Of a DNA stretch of 64,000 nt, positions 1 through 11,148 are shown one piece after another. The position numbers were made by a program, and so were the translations under genes. This DNA comes from Cupriavidus pinatubonensis (GTDB taxonomy: Bacteria; Pseudomonadota; Gammaproteobacteria; Burkholderiales; Burkholderiaceae), in NCBI RefSeq assembly GCF_019602855.1, contig NZ_CP080767.1, forward strand, positions 1 through 64,000, read 5' to 3'. How positions within the stretch are numbered: the first letter of the stretch is position 1; every line of letters begins with the position of its first letter. The notes below the pieces were generated by a model. That model had not been told where the DNA came from. It worked only from the letters and a program-made list of their open reading frames with translations, and made no database searches.

Positions 1-1755
1 ATGCAAGACTTCTGGCAGGCGGCAGCCGCGCAGCTCGAGCGCGAACTGACGCCGCAACAGTTCAAAACCTGGATCAAGCCGTTGGCGCCCGTCGGTTTCG
101 ACGAAGAAGCGCTCACGCTGCGCATTGCTGCGCCGAACCGGTTCAAGCTGGATTGGGTCAAGAGCCAGTTTTCGGGGCGTATTACTGCCCTTGCCTGCGA
201 ATATTGGGAAGCGCAGGTCAGTGTTCACTTTGTCCTGGATCCTGCTGCGTCGGGCCGTGCGGCCGCTTACGCGCAACCACCGGCCGGCGGCATGGGCGGT
301 CAGCCGGGCATGATGCCGGGCGGCGGTGCCGACGGTCACGCAGCACCGGGTACGGGTATGCAAGGCTATCCCGGCGGTCAGCCGATGGGGCAACCCATGG
401 GCCAGCAGTTCGCCCAACCTGGCATGCAGCCCGGCTATGGCGAGTACCAGTCCGCCCACGGCCAGGCCGGCTATCCGCCGGCGCAGGCGCCCTACCCTGG
501 CCGTCCGCTGCAAGGCGGCATGCGCCAGCAGCCGGCGCCGGGTGCGCAGCATGGCGTTGACATGGGCGAGATCGACGTGGTCCAGATGGATCCGTCCGAA
601 GTGGCTGCCCGCTCCTACCGCATGCAACCGCAGCAACCTCCCATGCAGTCGGGTCCAATGGTGCAGCACCCCGGCCCCGGCGGGCCCGGTGCGCAGCCCG
701 GCCAGCCGAGCCAGGCCAGCGACACCGTGCACGAGCGTTCGCGCCTGAACCCGATCCTGACGTTCGACAACTTCGTCACCGGTAAGGCCAACCAGTTGGC
801 GCGTGCTGCCGCCATCCAGGTCGCCAACAACCCGGGCAAGTCCTACAACCCGCTATATCTCTATGGCGGCGTGGGCCTCGGCAAGACTCACTTGATCCAC
901 GCCATCGGCAATTTCATGCTGATGGAGAACCCGCGCGCGCGCATCCGCTACATCCACGCCGAACAGTATGTGTCTGACGTGGTGAAGGCCTACCAGCGCA
1001 AGGCGTTCGACGAGTTCAAGCGCTATTACCACTCGCTCGACCTGCTGCTGATCGACGATATTCAATTCTTCTCCGGCAAGAACCGCACGCAGGAAGAATT
1101 CTTCTATGCGTTCGAAGCACTGATCGCCAACCGGGCGCAGGTGATCATCACCAGCGATACGTACCCGAAGGAGATCACCGGCATCGACGATCGCCTGATC
1201 TCGCGGTTCGACTCCGGCCTGACCGTGGCCATCGAGCCGCCCGAGCTGGAAATGCGCGTGGCGATTCTGATGAAGAAGGCCGCCGCCGAGAACGTGAGCG
1301 TGCCCGAGGAAGTCGCGTTCTTCGTCGCCAAGCACCTGCGTTCGAACGTGCGCGAGCTCGAAGGCGCGCTGCGCAAGATCCTGGCGTTCAGCAACTTCCA
1401 CGGCCGCGACATCACGATCGAAGTCACGCGTGAAGCGCTGAAGGACCTGCTGACGGTACAGAACCGCCAGATCTCGGTCGAGAACATCCAGAAGACCTGC
1501 GCGGATTTCTACAACATCAAGGTCGCTGACATGTACTCGAAAAAGCGGCCTGCGAACATTGCAAGGCCGCGCCAGATCGCGATGTACCTGGCGAAGGAAC
1601 TCACGCAGAAGAGCCTGCCGGAGATCGGCGAACTCTTCGGCGGGCGCGATCACACCACCGTGCTGCACGCGGTGCGCAAGATCGCCGATGAGCGGAGCAA
1701 GGACGCGCAGCTCAACCACGAACTGCACGTGCTGGAACAGACGCTCAAGGGTTGA
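1..1755 (+). CDS. dnaA: Chromosomal replication initiator DnaA
   Basis: This is the replication initiator that binds DnaA boxes at oriC and opens the duplex. The 584-residue protein has all four domains. An N-terminal DnaB/HobA-type domain begins [20 protein letters not shown]. It is followed by a long Gly/Pro/Gln-rich linker (about residues 80-245), typical of Ralstonia/Cupriavidus DnaA. Next comes the AAA+ domain with Walker [10 protein letters not shown] and Walker B LLIDDIQF, and last the C-terminal helix-turn-helix with the DnaA signature [11 protein letters not shown]. The gene starts at the first base of the window, so its promoter and any upstream origin are outside. It is followed by dnaN and gyrB in the usual order. 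Confidence 0.98.
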   Translation: MQDFWQAAAAQLERELTPQQFKTWIKPLAPVGFDEEALTLRIAAPNRFKLDWVKSQFSGRITALACEYWEAQVSVHFVLDPAASGRAAAYAQPPAGGMGGQPGMMPGGGADGHAAPGTGMQGYPGGQPMGQPMGQQFAQPGMQPGYGEYQSAHGQAGYPPAQAPYPGRPLQGGMRQQPAPGAQHGVDMGEIDVVQMDPSEVAARSYRMQPQQPPMQSGPMVQHPGPGGPGAQPGQPSQASDTVHERSRLNPILTFDNFVTGKANQLARAAAIQVANNPGKSYNPLYLYGGVGLGKTHLIHAIGNFMLMENPRARIRYIHAEQYVSDVVKAYQRKAFDEFKRYYHSLDLLLIDDIQFFSGKNRTQEEFFYAFEALIANRAQVIITSDTYPKEITGIDDRLISRFDSGLTVAIEPPELEMRVAILMKKAAAENVSVPEEVAFFVAKHLRSNVRELEGALRKILAFSNFHGRDITIEVTREALKDLLTVQNRQISVENIQKTCADFYNIKVADMYSKKRPANIARPRQIAMYLAKELTQKSLPEIGELFGGRDHTTVLHAVRKIADERSKDAQLNHELHVLEQTLKG

Positions 1756-2129
1756 TCGGGGCAGCATCCCGACCCGGGAAACCGGGGCGGGCGAGTTTTG
1801 GAAGGCCGGCCCCGGGAGGGCTGGCATACTGTAGGTTCGGCGTCACTGGAGGAGTCTCCGGGGCGCCTGTTAAACAACATCGGCCCAGCCGCAGCCGTGT
1901 GCAGTGTTAGCCATAGATAAGGCTTTGCGGTGAGTCGGGATGAAATGCGGAAAGTACTTGGCGGGCGCCGTGGCTTTTTGTGCACAGCCCCCACTTCCGG
2001 CGGTTTCGCCCCGCTTCACCGCAGCGGCTTATCCTTGGTACAATGGCACATTAACTCCTTGATTTCTAAGTGAATTGGAGTTGCCTGGAGTTTGCGGTCG
2101 CCGACGACAAACGACGAAGGATAAATTCA
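1756..2129. other. dnaA-dnaN intergenic region
   Basis: This 374-bp stretch holds no convincing gene. I see one weak DnaA-box-like 9-mer (TTGTGCACA at 1978-1986, one mismatch to TTATNCACA) and a candidate dnaN promoter near its end. There is no cluster of DnaA boxes and no AT-rich unwinding element, so I do not call it oriC. The origin more likely lies upstream of dnaA, outside the window. Confidence 0.5.
2015..2044 (+). promoter_or_regulatory. Candidate dnaN promoter
   Basis: A TTCACC box (2015-2020) and a TACAAT box (2039-2044) are separated by 18 bp and lie 86 bp upstream of the dnaN start. Each fits the sigma-70 consensus at four or five of six positions. This is a motif match only. Confidence 0.45.
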
Positions 2130-3245
2130 ATGCAATTGGTCAAAACCTCGCGAGACAATCTGCTGCGTCCGCTGCAAATCGTGAGCGGCATCGTGGAGCG
2201 CCGCCACACCCTCCCGATCCTGGCCAACCTGCTGATTCGCAAGTCCGGCTCGAACGTATCCTTCCTCTCGACCGACATCGAGATCCAGATCACCACGCAC
2301 GCCGAATGCGGCGTGGGCAATGACAGCGTGGCCACCACCGTGGCCGCACGCAAGCTGCTCGACATCCTGCGCGCCATGCCCGACGGCGACGTCGCCCTGT
2401 CGCTCAACGACAAGCGCATGACCGTGCAGTCCGGCAAGAGCCGCTTCGCGCTGCAAACGCTGGCCGCCGAAGAGTTCCCGACCGTAGCCGAAGCGAGCGA
2501 ATTCAACGCGAGCGTTTCGCTGCCGCAGAAGACCTTCAAGCACCTGCTGGCGATGGTCCACTTCGCCATGGCGCAGCAAGACATCCGTTACTACCTGAAC
2601 GGCATGCTGCTCGTCGTCGACGGCAAGAAGGTCATGGCAGTCGCCACCGACGGCCACCGCCTGGCCTACTGCGGCGTGGAACTGGAAAACGAAGCCACCG
2701 GTGTGGGCTCGCGCCAGGAAGTCATCATCCCGCGCAAGACCATCCTGGAACTGCAACGCCTGCTCGAAGACAACGACGATCCCGTGCAGGTGCAGCTCGC
2801 CGCCAACCAGGTCAAGTTCAGCTTCGCCAATATCGAGCTGATCTCCAAGCTGGTGGAAGGCAAGTTCCCCGACTTCCAGCGCGTCATTCCCAAGGGCTAC
2901 AAGAACGCCTTTGCGATTGACCGCGTGCGCCTGCAGCAAGCGCTGCAACGTACCGCCATCCTGACGACCGACAAGTTCAAGGGCGTGCGCTGCATCCTGG
3001 ATACCCACATGCTGAAGATCAGCTCCACCAACGCCGATCAGGAAGAGGCGCAGGAAGAGCTGGAACTCGATTACTCGGGCGACGCGCTCGACATCGGCTT
3101 CAACGTGACCTACCTGCTCGACGTCCTCGCCAACCTGAAGAGCGAGCAAGTGCAGGTCAGCCTCGGCGACTCGAATTCGAGCGCGCTGATCACCGTGCCG
3201 GAAGACGACAACTTCAAGTACGTCGTCATGCCGATGCGCATCTGA
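2130..3245 (+). CDS. dnaN: DNA polymerase III beta clamp DnaN
   Basis: This is the sliding clamp that tethers Pol III to DNA. The protein from ATG 2130 has 371 residues, the usual family length, beginning MQLVKTSRDNLLRPLQIVSG and ending with the conserved clamp C-terminus YVVMPMRI. The reading frame stays open 60 bp further upstream, but the earlier start would add a tail not seen in the family. ATG 2130 follows a purine-rich stretch (ACGAAGGATAAATTCA) that can serve as its ribosome-binding site. It lies between dnaA and gyrB in the conserved order, with a hairpin terminator downstream. Confidence 0.97.
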   Translation: MQLVKTSRDNLLRPLQIVSGIVERRHTLPILANLLIRKSGSNVSFLSTDIEIQITTHAECGVGNDSVATTVAARKLLDILRAMPDGDVALSLNDKRMTVQSGKSRFALQTLAAEEFPTVAEASEFNASVSLPQKTFKHLLAMVHFAMAQQDIRYYLNGMLLVVDGKKVMAVATDGHRLAYCGVELENEATGVGSRQEVIIPRKTILELQRLLEDNDDPVQVQLAANQVKFSFANIELISKLVEGKFPDFQRVIPKGYKNAFAIDRVRLQQALQRTAILTTDKFKGVRCILDTHMLKISSTNADQEEAQEELELDYSGDALDIGFNVTYLLDVLANLKSEQVQVSLGDSNSSALITVPEDDNFKYVVMPMRI

Positions 3246-3338
3246 TGATCCGGTAACAGGACGACAGATACAGAGATACCGGAGCAGCAAACGGCACGCT
3301 ACGACACCCGCACTATCACGGGACGTCTCTTTGCAGCA

Positions 3339-3369
3339 GGGGCAGGATCGAAATCGATCCGCCCCTTTT
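3339..3369 (+). terminator. Hairpin terminator after dnaN
   Basis: GGGGCAGGATCG (3339-3350) pairs with CGATCCGCCCC (3355-3365) across an AAAT loop, with one bulged A. TTTT follows at 3366-3369 and a further T run at 3373-3377. It lies 94 bp after the dnaN stop and before gyrB, so gyrB probably has its own promoter. Confidence 0.75.
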
Positions 3370-3456
3370 GCCGTTTTTAGTAACCCGCCATGCGGAACGC
3401 CAAACGCCCTGCCAAAGTGCCGGCGCGGCCAGGTTTTCGCATCAGCCGTTGAGTAG

Positions 3457-5988
<2,532 letters not shown>

Positions 5989-6827
5989 GCTTTTTTATCA
6001 TAGGGCGCCAGAGTCGTTGCGATTGGCCATGCAGCTTTGCTACGGTGAACGGTAGTTGGTCCGTCTGGCCTAGACAATCATGCCTTGACGCCAGGAGCAA
6101 TAGATCGTGCAGGGCCCGACCATTGGCGCGGCGATGATGCGGTGATGTTTCACTTCTCGAAATGTCCTGATTCGCCGTGCTGGGAATATTTTTGACAACA
6201 GTGGCGTTCCCTGAAGGCTTCGAAACTCTGAGCCCTATGCTCCGGTTATCGGCGCATGGTCGCGGGTGGTTGGCGGCTACTCGCTGGCGTGGCGATCCTA
6301 GGCATCTCTCAAAAAATACCTAGCTCGAGTCCAGCCGTCGCCACTGCTTCCATTTCTTCAGGCATGCCTCCTCGGCCGGGATCCCGACTCAACGCGCCGA
6401 GAGTCATGTAATGAGCCGAGCTGTTCGACTTGCTGTTGTACAAGATAGTTGAACGGTGTGGCTTATTGCATGAACCGCTGTTAGGCGCGCCATCTTGCAC
6501 AGTAACTCGCCTCTCTTCAGTCCAGTCCCTTTCGTACATTTTTCGGCAGTCGGCGGCGGCAGAAATCGCATGCCGCGCGCTGGCCAATTCTCCTAGAGCT
6601 CACTGCGGCGCGACGGACATTCAGTGTACCTGTTCCCTTACGAGTACTGTATATTTATACAGTATTCTGCGAGACCTAAAATCGCCTCAGCCCGGCTGTC
6701 CGTCCCGGCAAGCTCGCCACCTTGACGTTTGGCAGTGGGGCTAGATCCTGGGCTGAATTGGGGGCATAATGTCCGCTAAAATTCCCATTCCGGCCGCGGC
6801 AGAAGATGGGTAAATTGGGAGCAAGAC
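5989..6827. other. Long gyrB-methyltransferase intergenic region
   Basis: This 839-bp region has no gene I can support. Open frames of about 100 codons occur on both strands (for example 6430-6744 plus and 6309-6587 minus), but they have no recognisable domain and poor initiation contexts. Base composition is mixed and lower in GC than gyrB, as expected for the boundary of an acquired island. The only clear site is an SOS-box-like palindrome at 6645-6664. A good ribosome-binding site (GGGAG, five bases before ATG 6828) closes the region. Confidence 0.5.
6645..6664. promoter_or_regulatory. LexA (SOS) box-like palindrome
   Basis: TACTGTATATTTATACAGTA matches the enterobacterial/betaproteobacterial LexA consensus CTGT-N8-ACAG exactly, including the flanking TA/TA and the AT-rich centre. 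It is 163 bp upstream of the methyltransferase start and is not attached to any obvious SOS gene. On the other strand it points at an unassigned open frame. It may put the R-M genes under SOS control or be left from a lost SOS gene. Confidence 0.65.
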
Positions 6828-8090
6828 ATGGGCGATCCTATAGAGATCGAGGCGATCCTCTCAGAGGCGCGGAAAAACTGGACGCAGAAGGAACTCGCCG
6901 ACTTACTTGGCGTGGATGCGAAAACTATTTCGCGTTGGGAAACGGGCAAAATTTTGGCTCCCCGGATGGTCGGTTTGGCTATTCGTGAGCTGATGCGCAA
7001 GGATATCGACGTTCCGAAGAGCCCTATTCGCCCCTCCGTCGGCGGCGGGGACTTTACCTTTATCGATCTGTTCGCTGGGATTGGTGGCATTCGTCTCGGC
7101 TTTCAGCGGCAAGGCGGCAAATGCGTGTTCACGAGCGAATGGAACACCTTTTCGCAGAAAACGTATGTTGCGAATTTCGGTGATGATCATGAGGTCAATG
7201 GCGACATTACTAAAATCGAAGCCTCAGAGATTCCTGATCATGACGTGCTGCTCGCTGGCTTTCCTTGTCAGCCTTTCAGTATCGCCGGGGTCTCGAAGAA
7301 AAACTCCTTAGGTCGAGCCCACGGGTTCGCATGCGATACGCAAGGGACGCTGTTCTTTGACGTTGCGCGCATTCTAGAAGAAAAACGGCCGAAGGCTTTC
7401 TTGCTCGAAAACGTCAAGAACCTGGTCTCACACGACAAAGGTCGGACGTTCAGTGTCATCATGCGCACTCTTCGAGAAGAGCTTGGCTATCACGTCGAGG
7501 CGCGCGTCATCGACGCCAAGAGATTCGTTCCTCAGCATCGGGAACGAATCGTTATTGTCGGTTTTAGAGAAGATGTAGGGTTCAGCTTCGACGATCTAGA
7601 CCTTCCCAATGAAGGTCCGCGGCTCGCCTCAATCCTGCATCCCGAGGATGGGAGCGAGTCGGCGGAGGCACCGTTCACAGCGGGCACCAAGGCTAAGGTC
7701 TCTGATAAATATGTTCTGTCGGACAAGCTGTGGGCCTACCTGAAGGCTTACGCTGACAAGCACAAAGCCGCTGGAAATGGTTTTGGCTTCGGCCTTGTTA
7801 CCTCTGACATGGTCGCGAGGACACTTTCGGCCCGCTACCACAAAGATGGGTCAGAAATCCTTGTGTCGCGTGGAAAAAAGAACCCACGTCGACTTACGCC
7901 GCGTGAGTGTGCCCGGCTAATGGGCTTCCCTGACGACTGGAAAATTCCGGTTTCGGATACTCAGGCCTATCGTCAGTTCGGCAATGCCGTTGCCGTACCC
8001 GTGTTCGAGGCTGTCGCCGCGCTGATGAAGCCGCGCGTCATGGCCTTGGCTGAGAAAGAGGCGGGCAGGCCTCGCCTGTTCGCAGCCTGA
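6828..8090 (+). CDS. DNA (cytosine-5) methyltransferase with N-terminal HTH
   Basis: This enzyme transfers methyl from SAM to C5 of cytosine in a recognition site. The protein has 420 residues. An XRE-type helix-turn-helix (about 18-40, [20 protein letters not shown]) probably lets it repress its own promoter, as M.EcoRII-like enzymes can. The C5-MTase motifs follow in order: I (IDLFAGIGG, 79-87), IV with the catalytic Cys (GFPCQPFS, Cys147), VI (LLENVKNL), VIII (RERIVIVGF), IX ([14 protein letters not shown]) and X (FGNAVAVPV). A vsr gene follows after one base and an EcoRII-type nuclease after that, so the likely target is CCWGG. This is inferred from the neighbours, not from the recognition domain. 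Lower GC than gyrB suggests transfer. Confidence 0.93.
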   Translation: MGDPIEIEAILSEARKNWTQKELADLLGVDAKTISRWETGKILAPRMVGLAIRELMRKDIDVPKSPIRPSVGGGDFTFIDLFAGIGGIRLGFQRQGGKCVFTSEWNTFSQKTYVANFGDDHEVNGDITKIEASEIPDHDVLLAGFPCQPFSIAGVSKKNSLGRAHGFACDTQGTLFFDVARILEEKRPKAFLLENVKNLVSHDKGRTFSVIMRTLREELGYHVEARVIDAKRFVPQHRERIVIVGFREDVGFSFDDLDLPNEGPRLASILHPEDGSESAEAPFTAGTKAKVSDKYVLSDKLWAYLKAYADKHKAAGNGFGFGLVTSDMVARTLSARYHKDGSEILVSRGKKNPRRLTPRECARLMGFPDDWKIPVSDTQAYRQFGNAVAVPVFEAVAALMKPRVMALAEKEAGRPRLFAA

Positions 8091-8091
8091 C

Positions 8092-8571
8092 GTGGTAGAC
8101 GTCGTCCCGCCGGAGATCCGCAGCCGCATGATGTCCGGCATCCGCGGGAAAGACACAAAGCCCGAACTAGCACTGCGCAAAGGACTACACCGCCTCGGGC
8201 TTCGTTACTCGCTTCGCCGCGACACATTGCCTGGTAAGCCCGATATTGTCCTTAGGGGGCGACGGACGGTGGTTTTTTTTCACGGTTGTTTCTGGCATGG
8301 GCACGTGGACTGTCCGCTTTTCAAAATTCCAAGCACCAGGCCGGAGTTCTGGACAGCCAAGATCGAAGGCAACCGCGCAAGGGACGACCGCGTCGTCTCC
8401 GATCTTCTTGCTGCAGGTTGGCGTGTTGCAATCGTCCGCGAATGCGCGATTAGGGGGGGAGGAAAAAGACCCGTCGAAGCCGTCTGCGAAGAGTTGGCTA
8501 AATGGATAAGGTCTGGGGATGGGAACTGGGTCGAAATCGGCGCTATGGATCATTTTTCGGTTGGCGCGTAG
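8092..8571 (+). CDS. vsr: Very short patch repair endonuclease Vsr
   Basis: Vsr nicks 5-prime of the T in T:G mismatches that arise when 5-methylcytosine deaminates at Dcm sites, starting very short patch repair. The protein has 159 residues. It begins at a GTG one base after the methyltransferase stop, so the two are co-transcribed and probably translationally coupled. It keeps the catalytic Asp in LPGKPDIVL (residue 51) and the His in GCFWHGHVDC (residue 69), the same positions as in E. coli Vsr, with the zinc-ligand Cys66/His71 pattern. The N-terminal RSRMMSGIRGKDTKPE is the family hallmark. Its presence supports a Dcm-like sequence specificity for the upstream methyltransferase. Confidence 0.95.
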   Translation: MVDVVPPEIRSRMMSGIRGKDTKPELALRKGLHRLGLRYSLRRDTLPGKPDIVLRGRRTVVFFHGCFWHGHVDCPLFKIPSTRPEFWTAKIEGNRARDDRVVSDLLAAGWRVAIVRECAIRGGGKRPVEAVCEELAKWIRSGDGNWVEIGAMDHFSVGA

Positions 8572-8607
8572 CATGTCCTCTACACAACGAATAACAAATC
8601 AGGACAA

Positions 8608-9975
8608 ATGCCGGAAAAATTGGACATCTTTTCGGAAAAGGAGCCGAGCCTTCCGGTCTCGACTTTTCTCGACAGCTCGGAAGCGATTTTTGTCAAAAAG
8701 CTTTCTCTAAATGATCGCGATTGGGCGCGGCTACCTAACAAGCACCAAGCTGGCGTATATGTTCCCCCGGCCGAGCGCGACAACGGCTTCTTTCCGCCAC
8801 TAGTAGCAAAGCAGCGCGAGAAAGTGGATGCTAACGAGATACGTGAAGCATTCTTCGAGATCGAGTGGGTCGGTATCAGTGGTAAGAAGAAGGCTAGACT
8901 CGCTCACTACACAAGCAAGAGAGCTGAGACACATCTGACGGGATTGCCAAAGCCGGCGTTCTCCGATTTGGCTCCTGCATCTTTCTTGGTCATCGGAAGG
9001 CGGGGCGACAAATACAGGGCTGTCACCATCGACTCCGAGAGCGAAGATTGCGATTTGCTCGGCGACCTCCTCTCGCTGCCCCCAGACTTTCGTTCAGGCG
9101 TTTTCGCACTGGAAGCCTTGCGCTGTAAGCGCGAAGAGAAAGAGATCACGTTCCTCGAGGAGGTAGTAAAGGCGTTCTTCGACGGAACCATCATCGCGCT
9201 CGCCGCCAAGTATGCATCCATGCCGACGACCGCCGCACTAGCGGCTACTGCGAGGGCTCGCTTCTTGGCCGACAATGGCCTTGAAAATCTTGACCCCTAC
9301 GCAATGGCCAAGCCTGGCGACGCACTCCGTACAATAAGTCGGGGGATCGAATATGAGATCTTCAAAGACTTTCAAATGAGAGCACGGGCGATCGAACTGG
9401 TGCGCTTGCTTCTAGGTGATGACCCTTCTGCGGTTTCGCCGGAAAAGGCCTTACGCGCGATCGTACTCGAGTACCCGAAAATCGACGCAATTATGCTTTC
9501 TGCCGCCCAACAGCGAAAGTCGAGGGCAGGTTACTCGTTTGAGCATCACATCGAGGCAATGCTGAGCGAGGGCAAGATCCCATTTCAGAAGCAAGTCGTA
9601 ATCGAAGCCAAGAAGCGCCCTGATTTTATCCTGCCCTCACTTGCCCTTTATGACAATAAGATAAGAACTGACAGAGAGGCTCTAGTCCTTAGCGCAAAGA
9701 CAACGCTACGTGAGCGATGGAAGCAAGTCCATGCAGAGATAAAAAACTGCGATCTTTATATTGCGACTGTGGATGAAAATATCGCTGAGAACGCGATCAT
9801 AGACATGGCTTCGCAGGGCATCTGCCTTGTTGTACCGGAAAGCCTCAAAAACTCGGACACAACGGAATACAAGCGGCATGCAAGCGTTATTTCGTTCGAG
9901 AAATTTTTCTCCACGGAAATAAAGGGGGTGCGCTGGCCCCTGTGGGAAGCCAGAGGCTTGATTAATTGCGGCTGA
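8608..9975 (+). CDS. EcoRII-type restriction endonuclease
   Basis: This is the likely restriction partner of the upstream methyltransferase. The protein has 455 residues, a little longer than EcoRII (~400). An N-terminal half (to about 200) takes the place of the EcoRII effector DNA-binding domain. The C-terminal half (about 290-440) resembles the EcoRII-C/PspGI catalytic domain, with the segment RAGYSFEHHIEAML, then KKRPDFILPS (PD at 338-339) and LVLSAKTTLRERWKQV, which carries the catalytic Lys. It starts 36 bases after the vsr stop on the same strand, forming methyltransferase-vsr-nuclease. EcoRII-type enzymes are type IIE and need two CCWGG copies; the same specificity here is inferred from family and context. 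It converges with the minus-strand operon ending at 10090. Confidence 0.85.
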   Translation: MPEKLDIFSEKEPSLPVSTFLDSSEAIFVKKLSLNDRDWARLPNKHQAGVYVPPAERDNGFFPPLVAKQREKVDANEIREAFFEIEWVGISGKKKARLAHYTSKRAETHLTGLPKPAFSDLAPASFLVIGRRGDKYRAVTIDSESEDCDLLGDLLSLPPDFRSGVFALEALRCKREEKEITFLEEVVKAFFDGTIIALAAKYASMPTTAALAATARARFLADNGLENLDPYAMAKPGDALRTISRGIEYEIFKDFQMRARAIELVRLLLGDDPSAVSPEKALRAIVLEYPKIDAIMLSAAQQRKSRAGYSFEHHIEAMLSEGKIPFQKQVVIEAKKRPDFILPSLALYDNKIRTDREALVLSAKTTLRERWKQVHAEIKNCDLYIATVDENIAENAIIDMASQGICLVVPESLKNSDTTEYKRHASVISFEKFFSTEIKGVRWPLWEARGLINCG

Positions 9976-10089
9976 TTTTTAGTTCAAGGTATCGTAGATT
10001 CTCGGGCCCGCACTATGCCGCCATCCCGATCGGCTATCGAATGGAATGGCCGCACCGAGGAGCAGTGGGATTCCGGTTGGCTGATTGCT

Positions 10090-11139
10090 TCAGTCATGTG
10101 GGCTGTTAGCCGACCTGCTTTCGATTTGATCTGCAGAAAACGAAAAAAAACCGGACTGCGTAGTGTGCATACCTAACGGACTCGCACCTCCTTCTCGTCC
10201 GTCCAAGAAGTCATTATTCGCATTATCAAGCAACGCTACATACCGAAAATAATCCGACCTCGACTGTTGGGGTAGTGCGTCTGCCAGACTTTGAAGTATC
10301 TCGGGCACCAGCCATTCATTGCCGGGCTCGACGCGGCCGCACGCGGGAAGCTTGTCGAGATGCATGTCTTCAATGACTAATCCCAAATCTTCTTCCAGCA
10401 ACCTAGTCAGGCAAGGCAAGACCGCATCGGCATCTTCGTTGAAATCTGCTGTACATGCAGCCTCGATTTCTTCAGGATGAATTCTTCCGGACGACAACCC
10501 CTCCAGAATTAGCCTGGACACCATCGGTGCGCTTATGCTGCGCAGAGGTTCCTCCGGCGGTAACTCGAAAGCAATATCGGACCAGTCCCGATCATTGTCT
10601 TTCGGCATTTGCGCGCCAATTTGCCGCTGTAATTCCTCCGAACTCAGTCGACAAAGGAAATCATCTTCCGGCGGGAATTCCTCATCGTTCGGTTCCCAAC
10701 AAGGAGCCTCGTCTACGACGGATGTTGGCGGCTCTAACGAGGCTTGCTGCCCGGCATCGTCCGGAACGCCTGCCGGCATCTCAAGCGGCATCGCATGACC
10801 GTGCTCGCGGGCTATTTCGGAGGCGGTGGAGCCAGACGCATCCCGCAATGCCGGATCTGCGCCAGCGAAAAGCAGCAGCCGGCAGATTTCGACGTGCCCG
10901 AATTCCGCCGCGATCATCAATGCCGTCCTCCCCATTGAATCTCTGGCGTCCACGTGGGCCAATCTTCGGAGCTCCCGGGTAACAACCTCCCCCAGGCCTG
11001 CACGTAATGCAAGTGCCAGTAATGGATCGAGCCTGTCACGACTATCGAGCAGCATGGCAAATTCCGTCCGTGATCCCGTGATCATAATAAGGGGCACCGC
11101 GAAGACTTTCCGTGCCATTCCCCACAGATTCGCCCCCAC
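10090..11139 (-). CDS. Ankyrin + sigma-1.1-like protein, no sigma core
   Basis: This 349-residue protein of unknown function is the last gene of the minus-strand operon. Residues 35-115 carry ankyrin repeats (GRTALMIAAEFGHVEICRLL, GADPALRD). An acidic linker follows, then DNDRDW (181-186) and a segment at about 202-260 (ILEGLSSGRIHPEEIEAAC) resembling sigma-70 region 1.1, ending CGRVEP. The same order and motifs make up the first ~290 residues of the ankyrin-sigma protein at 18318-20840, where 22 of 36 ankyrin residues and 11 of 19 in the 1.1-like block are identical. This copy stops before sigma regions 1.2-4. The GTG start at 11139 has AAGGTGG four bases upstream, overlapping the AIPR stop codon; inner ATGs at 11118, 11085 and 11055 are possible. 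It could be a partner, decoy or inhibitor of the sigma factor. Confidence 0.8.
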   Translation of the reverse strand: MGANLWGMARKVFAVPLIMITGSRTEFAMLLDSRDRLDPLLALALRAGLGEVVTRELRRLAHVDARDSMGRTALMIAAEFGHVEICRLLLFAGADPALRDASGSTASEIAREHGHAMPLEMPAGVPDDAGQQASLEPPTSVVDEAPCWEPNDEEFPPEDDFLCRLSSEELQRQIGAQMPKDNDRDWSDIAFELPPEEPLRSISAPMVSRLILEGLSSGRIHPEEIEAACTADFNEDADAVLPCLTRLLEEDLGLVIEDMHLDKLPACGRVEPGNEWLVPEILQSLADALPQQSRSDYFRYVALLDNANNDFLDGREGGASPLGMHTTQSGFFSFSADQIESRSANSPHD

Positions 11140-11148
11140 GCTGCCACC

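Noticed and set aside
853..1827. Minus-strand open frame opposite dnaA
   Set aside because: Same antisense artefact; no domain and no start context.
1756..2129. dnaA-dnaN gap as oriC
   Set aside because: Only one weak DnaA-box-like site and no AT-rich unwinding region.
6309..6587. Minus-strand frame downstream of the SOS-box-like site as an SOS gene
   Set aside because: No recognisable domain, no ribosome-binding site and codon use not typical of coding sequence; kept only as intergenic.
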